A DNA stretch of 37,870 nucleotides from Burkholderiaceae bacterium. GTDB lineage: Bacteria > Pseudomonadota > Gammaproteobacteria > Burkholderiales > Burkholderiaceae_A. The translations under genes and the position numbers were made by a program. Below are positions 33,101-37,870 of this stretch, piece by piece (the first letter of the stretch is position 1; each line of letters begins with the position of its first letter). Location: NCBI GenBank assembly GCA_018882795.1, contig VERJ01000019.1:1-37870 (forward strand), read 5' to 3'. The notes beneath the pieces are model-generated. The model worked only from the letters and a program-made list of their open reading frames with translations. It did not search any database and had not been told where the DNA came from.

Positions 33101-34683
33101 GCGACCGGCTCGGTCTCACACACAGGCTCTGGGGTACGGATCAGGTAGTCAAAGGCACTCAGCGCCGCCTTTGCACCTTCGCCTGCAGCAATCACGATCT
33201 GCTTGTAAGGCACGGTCGTGACATCGCCTGCGGCAAACACACCGGGCAGGCTTGTCTGGCCTTTCGCATCCACCACGATCTCGCCATGGGGGCTTAGATC
33301 AAGCGTGCCCTTGAGCCACTCGGTGTTCGGCACAAGCCCGATCTGCACAAAGATGCCTTCCACAGCAACGCGCGTTTCCTCGCCCGATACCCGATCACGG
33401 TAGTGCAGCGCGCTAACGCGTCCGTTTTCACCCGTGATGGCTGTGGTCTGGGCATTGGTGATGATGGTCACATTGGATAGGCTCTTCAATTTCGCTACCA
33501 GCACCGCATCGGCTTTCAACTGATCCGCAAATTCAATCAGGGTGACATGGGCCACGATGCCTGCAAGATCAATCGCTGCCTCAACACCCGAATTGCCGCC
33601 TCCAATCACCGCGGTGCGCTTGCCCTTGAACAGTGGACCATCGCAGTGGGGACAGTAGGCCACACCTTTGTTTTTGTACTCCTGTTCACCCGGCACGTTC
33701 ACATTGCGCCAGCGTGCCCCTGTCGTGACGATAACACTACGCGAGGACAGCACAGCGCCGTTGTCGAGCTCAACCTGAATCAGTCCCCCAGGCACTGCCG
33801 CGGGCACAATCTTCTTGGCCCGCTGAAGATTCATTACATCGACATCGTAGGCACGCACATGGGACTCCAGTGCAGCAGAAAATTTGGGTCCATCAGTTTC
33901 CAGCACGGAGATGTAATTCTCAATACCCAGAGTGTCATTGGTCTGGCCACCCATACGCTCTGCTGCAATACCCGTGCGAATGCCTTTGCGTGCCGCATAA
34001 ACCGCCGCCGCCGCACCTGCGGGACCACCGCCCACCACCAATACATCAAATGCGTCTTTGGCATTGAGCTTGGCAGCATCGCGGGCTGCGCTTCCAGTAT
34101 CCACTTTGGCAAGAATCTCTTCCACGCCCATACGGCCCGATCCAAACATCTGACCGTTCATGAAGACCATAGGCACCGCCATGATGTTGCGGGCGTTCAC
34201 CTCGTCCTGGAAGAGTGCGCCATCAACCACAGTAACTGAAATAGCCGAATTGGTGATCGCCATCAGACTCAGGGCCTGCACCACTTCGGGACAGTTATGG
34301 CAAGACAACGACATAAACACTTCGAAGTCCATCGGCCCCGACAGGCCGCGAATATTCTCCAGCACCGAGGCCTCGACCTTTGGCGGGTGGCCACCCGCCC
34401 AGAGCAAGGCCAACACCAGCGAGCTGAATTCATGGCCCAGGGGCACTGCCGCGAATCGGAGGTCCATTGCAGAACCACTGCGGCGGATACGGAACGATGG
34501 CCTGCGGGAATCCGCACCCTCGACCGACAGTTGCACCTTTTCCGACATTCCAGCAATGGTCTCTAGCAAAGCACGGAGTTCGCCCGCTGCCTGCGAGTCA
34601 TCCAGCGATGCTTCGATCTCAATCGGCAGGGTGATGCGCTGCATATAAGCCTGCAACTGGGTTTTGAGTTCCTGGGTCAACAT
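33097..34683 (-). CDS. ahpF: Alkyl hydroperoxide reductase flavoprotein subunit AhpF
   Basis: This 528-residue NADH-dependent FAD disulfide reductase recycles AhpC. The N-terminal tandem thioredoxin-like domain carries C128 and C131 (SCHNC). The FAD-binding motif is [17 protein letters not shown] (217-232), the thioredoxin-reductase-type redox pair is C344 and C347 ([10 protein letters not shown]), and the second dinucleotide motif is [13 protein letters not shown]. Length matches E. coli AhpF. It lies downstream of ahpC with an 82-base gap that contains a strong hairpin. It converges with, and overlaps by four bases, the DsrE-like gene. Confidence 0.96.
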   Translation of the reverse strand: MLTQELKTQLQAYMQRITLPIEIEASLDDSQAAGELRALLETIAGMSEKVQLSVEGADSRRPSFRIRRSGSAMDLRFAAVPLGHEFSSLVLALLWAGGHPPKVEASVLENIRGLSGPMDFEVFMSLSCHNCPEVVQALSLMAITNSAISVTVVDGALFQDEVNARNIMAVPMVFMNGQMFGSGRMGVEEILAKVDTGSAARDAAKLNAKDAFDVLVVGGGPAGAAAAVYAARKGIRTGIAAERMGGQTNDTLGIENYISVLETDGPKFSAALESHVRAYDVDVMNLQRAKKIVPAAVPGGLIQVELDNGAVLSSRSVIVTTGARWRNVNVPGEQEYKNKGVAYCPHCDGPLFKGKRTAVIGGGNSGVEAAIDLAGIVAHVTLIEFADQLKADAVLVAKLKSLSNVTIITNAQTTAITGENGRVSALHYRDRVSGEETRVAVEGIFVQIGLVPNTEWLKGTLDLSPHGEIVVDAKGQTSLPGVFAAGDVTTVPYKQIVIAAGEGAKAALSAFDYLIRTPEPVCETEPVA

Positions 34684-34709
34684 GTCGGGTTCCTTTCTGA
34701 TTCTTACTG

Positions 34710-34734
34710 CCTCCCGGAGTCATCCCCCGGGAGG
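34710..34734 (-). other. Hairpin in the ahpC-ahpF gap
   Basis: CCTCCCGG (34710-34717) and CCGGGAGG (34727-34734) form a perfect eight-base-pair GC-rich stem with a nine-base loop, 32 bases after the ahpC stop codon. No U-run follows on the minus strand. It probably stabilises the ahpC 3' end or partly attenuates transcription so that AhpC is made in excess over AhpF. Confidence 0.6.
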
Positions 34735-34765
34735 TACACACTTGATACAACAACCACGCGGTGTC

Positions 34766-35329
34766 TTAGATCTTTCCAACCAGATCCAAAGAGGGTGCGA
34801 GGGTCTCTGCGCCCGGGGTCCACTTCGCGGGGCAGACCTCACCGGGGTGGGCAGCCACATACTGGGCAGCCTGCACCTTGCGCAGCAGCTCCTTGGCGTC
34901 TCGGCCAATGCCGTTGTCATGGATTTCACACAGCTTGATCACGCCTTCGGGGTTGATCACGAACGTGCCGCGCAGGGCCAGGCCCTCTTCCTCGATCATC
35001 ACGTCGAAGTTACGGGTGATCGCACCGGTGGGGTCACCGATCATTGGATAGCGGATCTTGTTGATGGTCTCGGAGGTGTCGTGCCAGGCCTTGTGGGTGA
35101 AATGGGTGTCAGTGGAGACGCCATAGATTTCCACGCCCAGGGCCTTGAAGGTGTCGTAGTGATCGGCCAGATCGCCCAGCTCCGTGGGGCAGACAAAGGT
35201 GAAGTCGGCGGGATAGAAAAACACGACTGACCACTTGCCCTTAAGGCTATCCTGGGTCACGGGAACAAACTTGCCATTGTGATAAGCAGTAGCCGAGAAG
35301 GGCTTGATTTGTGTATTGATGAGCGACAT
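34766..35329 (-). CDS. ahpC: Alkyl hydroperoxide reductase peroxiredoxin AhpC
   Basis: This 187-residue typical 2-Cys peroxiredoxin reduces peroxides. The peroxidatic Cys is C47 in [13 protein letters not shown]; the resolving Cys is in [10 protein letters not shown] near the C-terminus, followed by the YF-less ending SLDLVGKI as in enteric AhpC. I choose the ATG at 35329 (AGGAG seven bases upstream, giving the standard MSLINT start) over 35335. It is divergent from oxyR, and ahpF lies downstream. Confidence 0.97.
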   Translation of the reverse strand: MSLINTQIKPFSATAYHNGKFVPVTQDSLKGKWSVVFFYPADFTFVCPTELGDLADHYDTFKALGVEIYGVSTDTHFTHKAWHDTSETINKIRYPMIGDPTGAITRNFDVMIEEEGLALRGTFVINPEGVIKLCEIHDNGIGRDAKELLRKVQAAQYVAAHPGEVCPAKWTPGAETLAPSLDLVGKI

Positions 35330-35437
35330 GAACATTCTCCTGAAAATGGATGAGGGTTAGCTGATCGGCGATCACGACCGTGCGATCGACAAGGCGCAGT
35401 TTGGGGGTGGGCTTGTCATCAGTCCAACAAATAATTA

Positions 35438-35463
35438 CGATTCTACTTATCGAATAAATCGAT
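35438..35463. promoter_or_regulatory. Candidate OxyR operator between ahpC and oxyR
   Basis: CGAT (35438-35441), seven bases, ATCG (35449-35452) forms a dyad with the spacing of an OxyR half-operator. It overlaps a second dyad, ATCGA (35449-35453), five bases, TCGAT (35459-35463). The dyad centres are about one helical turn apart. A TAATTA box (35430-35435, minus strand) next to it could be the -10 of ahpC. The region lies within the 146-base divergent gap. Confidence 0.4.
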
Positions 35464-35475
35464 GAAGGAATGCCT

Positions 35476-36429
35476 ATGGCCGCCCTGCCCTCCCTACGCC
35501 AGCTGCGCTACCTGACCGCACTCGCCGATACCTTGAACTTCACCCGGGCTGCAGAGGCCTGCTTTGTCAGCCAATCCACCCTCAGCGCCGGACTAAAGGA
35601 ATTGGAGTCCACACTCGGGCTGCAGCTGGTGGAGCGTGATCGACAGAATGTCGCCTTCACACCGGCAGGCGAAGGGGTGCTGGCCAGGGCCCGTGAACTG
35701 CTGTCATCAGCAGAAGACCTCGTGGCACTCGCCAGGACCAGTGGTGCGCCTATGCAGGGCACGATTCGACTGGGCGTGATCCCGACCATTGCACCCTTCC
35801 TGCTGCCCAAGCTGATCCCGGCCTTCCGGGAAAAGTATCCGCAGCTGAAATTTGCGCTACGCGAAGACCTCTCCGCCAGCCTACTGGACCGACTGCGTGC
35901 ACGTCAGCTCGATATGGCCATCATCGCCCTGCCTTATGAGACGGAGGGACTCATGGTCAGGCCACTGTTTGATGATGAGTTCTGGCTGGTAGCGCTCAAG
36001 GACGACCCGGCTGTACGCGGCAAACGCGTGAGTCTTCCCGCCAAAGTCGCGGATCGTCTCTTGCTGCTTGAAGAAGGCCACTGCCTGCGGGAACACAGCC
36101 TTCAGGCCTGCAAGCGCTCCGAGATTGCGAGCGCCGACAGTATCGAGGCCACCAGCCTGCTCACCCTGATTCAGATGGTCGAATCCGGCATGGGCATCGG
36201 ACTCATCCCAGAGATGGCCATGCGCGCAGGATTGCTCAATGGCTCGGCCCTGATTGGCAGGCCTCTGGAATCCCCAGCGCCCAAGCGCACCATCGCCCTG
36301 GTGGCACGCCCATCCACCCCCCATATTCGTGAATTCGAATTGATCGCAGAGGGCATGGTCACGCAGCACCGCGCGGCGGGCTTGGCAGTAACAAGCGCCC
36401 TACATCGTCGAAAATCAGCCCGTACCTGA
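35476..36429 (+). CDS. oxyR: Hydrogen-peroxide-sensing LysR regulator OxyR
   Basis: A 317-residue LysR-type regulator with N-terminal helix-turn-helix (FTRAAEACFVSQSTLSAGLKELE) and the two redox cysteines of OxyR: C203 and C212 in GHCLREHSLQAC, the same nine-residue offset as C199 and C208 in E. coli. The ATSLLTLIQMVESGMGIGLIPEMA block also matches. AAGGA lies six bases before the ATG at 35476; the ATG at 35470 directly follows it and is less likely. It is divergent from its expected target ahpC. Its 3' end overlaps the convergent EamA gene by 15 bases. Confidence 0.95.
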   Translation: MAALPSLRQLRYLTALADTLNFTRAAEACFVSQSTLSAGLKELESTLGLQLVERDRQNVAFTPAGEGVLARARELLSSAEDLVALARTSGAPMQGTIRLGVIPTIAPFLLPKLIPAFREKYPQLKFALREDLSASLLDRLRARQLDMAIIALPYETEGLMVRPLFDDEFWLVALKDDPAVRGKRVSLPAKVADRLLLLEEGHCLREHSLQACKRSEIASADSIEATSLLTLIQMVESGMGIGLIPEMAMRAGLLNGSALIGRPLESPAPKRTIALVARPSTPHIREFELIAEGMVTQHRAAGLAVTSALHRRKSART

Positions 36430-37287
36430 TCGCCGCGCGCGCTGCCGATGATGGTGCAGAATCAACCACAGGCCTGAGGCAATGATTACGGCCATGCCCA
36501 GCAGGGCCCAGCCATCGGGCAGCTGACGAAACAGCAGCCAGCCAAAGCCGATTGCCCAAACCATCTGCATGTAAACAAATGGCGTGAGCGAGGCTGGTGA
36601 GGCCCGATAAAACGCCAATACAAAAAGTAAATGACCGAGCCCACCCAGTAGGCCCACCCCACAGAGCTGAATCACTGTCCAAACATCGGGCATTTCCGGA
36701 AATCCAGCGAACAGAAACCAGACTGTGAAGCCTGCAGCACCAACCAGACCACTGTAGAAAAATGTCGTGAATGGGCTGTCTTGCGTGAGCTTTCGGGTGA
36801 GGAGCTGATAGACCGCATTGACCGCTGCCATGCCACCAATCAGCAGGGCGCCAAAATGAAAGATCTCCGTGCCGGGGCGCACAATCAGCAAAATTCCGGA
36901 AAAACCAATGGCCGCAACGGCCCAATCACTTCTTGCCACCCGCTCGCCCAGCATGGGGCCCGACAGTATTGCCACCCAGATCGGTGCTGTGAACGCGATT
37001 GCCGAGGCCTCGGCCAGCGGCAGGAACTGCACACCGCCAAAAAACAGTAGGCTGGTACAGACCAGAAGGGTCGAGCGCAGCAGTTGGAGTTTGGGTTTCG
37101 ATGTTTTCCAAAACCGCGGCCCAGCATAGTGAAACGAGAGCGGCAAAGAGAACAGCACCTGGCCCATATAGCGCGCCCAGATCAGAAGCGCCAGGCCGGT
37201 CTGCGACATCACCACCTTGCCCAATGCATCCAGGGAACTTAGGCAGAAACCACCCGCAATGAACAGGGCCAAGGCAAAACGCATCAC
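36415..37287 (-). CDS. EamA/DMT-superfamily membrane transporter
   Basis: This 290-residue protein has about ten membrane helices in two EamA repeats of five (about 5-135 and 145-280). Typical features are LEASAIAFTAPIWVAILSGPML-like sequence in repeat 1 (here PLAEASAIAFTAPIWVAILS) and the related FVYMQMVWAIGFGWLLF in repeat 2. It probably exports a small metabolite; the substrate cannot be told. It shares 15 bases with the oxyR 3' end on the opposite strand and lies 35 bases after the partial TRAP permease gene, so both may be in one transcript. Confidence 0.88.
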   Translation of the reverse strand: MMRFALALFIAGGFCLSSLDALGKVVMSQTGLALLIWARYMGQVLFSLPLSFHYAGPRFWKTSKPKLQLLRSTLLVCTSLLFFGGVQFLPLAEASAIAFTAPIWVAILSGPMLGERVARSDWAVAAIGFSGILLIVRPGTEIFHFGALLIGGMAAVNAVYQLLTRKLTQDSPFTTFFYSGLVGAAGFTVWFLFAGFPEMPDVWTVIQLCGVGLLGGLGHLLFVLAFYRASPASLTPFVYMQMVWAIGFGWLLFRQLPDGWALLGMAVIIASGLWLILHHHRQRARRSGTG

Positions 37288-37322
37288 CGCATCCTAATAG
37301 TGAACCGCCGATGTCGCGGCAG

Positions 37323-37870
37323 TTACATCTTTGAGGGCAACCAGGTGATGGTTTGCGGGAAATAATAGAAAATCAGGACGGCGGCGGTCATCAAGAAAAA
37401 CATCGGCATCGACACGCGTGCGATATAGCCCAGGGGCTTTTTGGTCATGCCCTGCAGCACAAAAAGATTGAACCCCACCGGCGGTGTGATCTGGGCCATC
37501 TCCACAACCAGCACCAGAAAGATGCCAAACCAAATCAGATCGATACCCGCACCGGTGATGGTGGGCAGAATCACGCCCATGGTGAGCACGATCATGGAAA
37601 TGCCATCCAAGAAGCAACCCAGCACAATGTAGAACACCATGATGACCATGATCAACTCGAACTGAGAAAGCCCGAGTGTCGCAATCCACTCTGCGAGATG
37701 CCGTGGCAGGCCGATATATCCCATGGAAAGGGTGAGAAACGCCGCGCCAGCAAGAATGAAAGCGATCATGCAGTAGAGTCGGGTGGCGCCCATGAAGGCC
37801 TCCGACAGGGTCCTCCAGTTCAGCGCGCCTTGGGCAGCTGACAGTATTAAGGCGCCCACCACACCAACAC
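37323..37870 (-). CDS. TRAP transporter large permease (DctM type), 3' part
   Basis: The frame is open to the window end, so about 182 C-terminal residues are visible and the 5' part is missing. Membrane helices with DctM features are seen: FILAGAAFLTLSMGYIG, MVFYIVLGCFLDGISMIVLT (compare the matching stretch in the dctM at 22002), WFGIFLVLVVEMAQITPPVGFNLFVL, and a final hydrophobic helix. It is clearly related to, but different from, the other DctM in this window. Its receptor and small permease should lie beyond base 37870. Confidence 0.9.
   Translation of the reverse strand, partial: VGVVGALILSAAQGALNWRTLSEAFMGATRLYCMIAFILAGAAFLTLSMGYIGLPRHLAEWIATLGLSQFELIMVIMVFYIVLGCFLDGISMIVLTMGVILPTITGAGIDLIWFGIFLVLVVEMAQITPPVGFNLFVLQGMTKKPLGYIARVSMPMFFLMTAAVLIFYYFPQTITWLPSKM

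Noticed and set aside
1-37870. Mobile elements, prophage, CRISPR, toxin-antitoxin or defence systems
   Set aside because: No transposase, integrase, repeat array or defence gene is visible, and all gaps are short; the content reads as core and metabolic chromosome.

Overview
The window looks like a chromosomal segment of a betaproteobacterium, most likely a member of the Burkholderiales. Reasons: the sulfur genes follow the order and content usual there (ferredoxin-type cysI with a DUF934 gene, APS reductase cysH, cysD, cysN, a CysB-type regulator, sbp, cysT, cysW, cysA), there is a Bug-family extracytoplasmic receptor, there are several TRAP transporter genes, and the ribonucleotide reductase is the B12-dependent class II enzyme. 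The DNA is moderately GC-rich and tightly packed: no gene-free stretch exceeds about 200 bases. I see no tRNA, rRNA, CRISPR array, insertion sequence, integrase or phage gene.

Layout. 1-1587: 3' part of nrdJ. 1620-6644 (minus): six close-set or overlapping genes, transcribed cysI, DUF442-type (TIGR01244) gene, DUF934 gene, queC, a three-module queD, queE. They join sulfite reduction to synthesis of the queuosine precursor preQ0. 6842-15895 (plus): sbp, cysB, cysH, cysD, cysN, a second sbp, cysT, cysW, cysA. Together with cysI this is a complete route from external sulfate to sulfide by way of APS. 15934-18393 (plus): LigB-type dioxygenase, 2-hydroxyacid dehydrogenase, DedA membrane protein. 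18406-20684 (minus): octahaem cytochrome c of the tetrathionate-reductase family plus a membrane cytochrome b. 20873-21667 (plus): PcaD-like hydrolase. 21724-26102 (minus): small lipoprotein, TRAP transporter dctM, dctQ, dctP, and an orphan Bug receptor. 26131-31022 (minus): kup, dps, a thioesterase, prfC, a DUF2892 membrane protein. 31096-33100 (plus): fluoride channel crcB, a small repeat protein, an rRNA pseudouridine synthase, a secreted DsrE-like protein. 33097-36429: peroxide defence (ahpC and ahpF on minus, oxyR divergent on plus). 36415-37870 (minus): EamA transporter and the 3' part of another TRAP large permease.

The most unusual element is the QueD-like protein at 2274-3371. It holds three tandem 6-pyruvoyl-tetrahydropterin-synthase (T-fold) modules. 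The zinc site and catalytic Cys survive only in module 2, and the catalytic Asp-His pair only in module 3, so one working active site can form only between modules. Other points of interest are hairpins that bury the ribosome binding sites of the second sbp and of the LigB-type gene, a 22-bp near-perfect palindrome between the DUF2892 gene and crcB that resembles persulfide-sensor (SqrR/BigR-type) operators, and an octahaem cytochrome beside the sulfate-assimilation locus. All calls come from reading the sequence. No database search was run.
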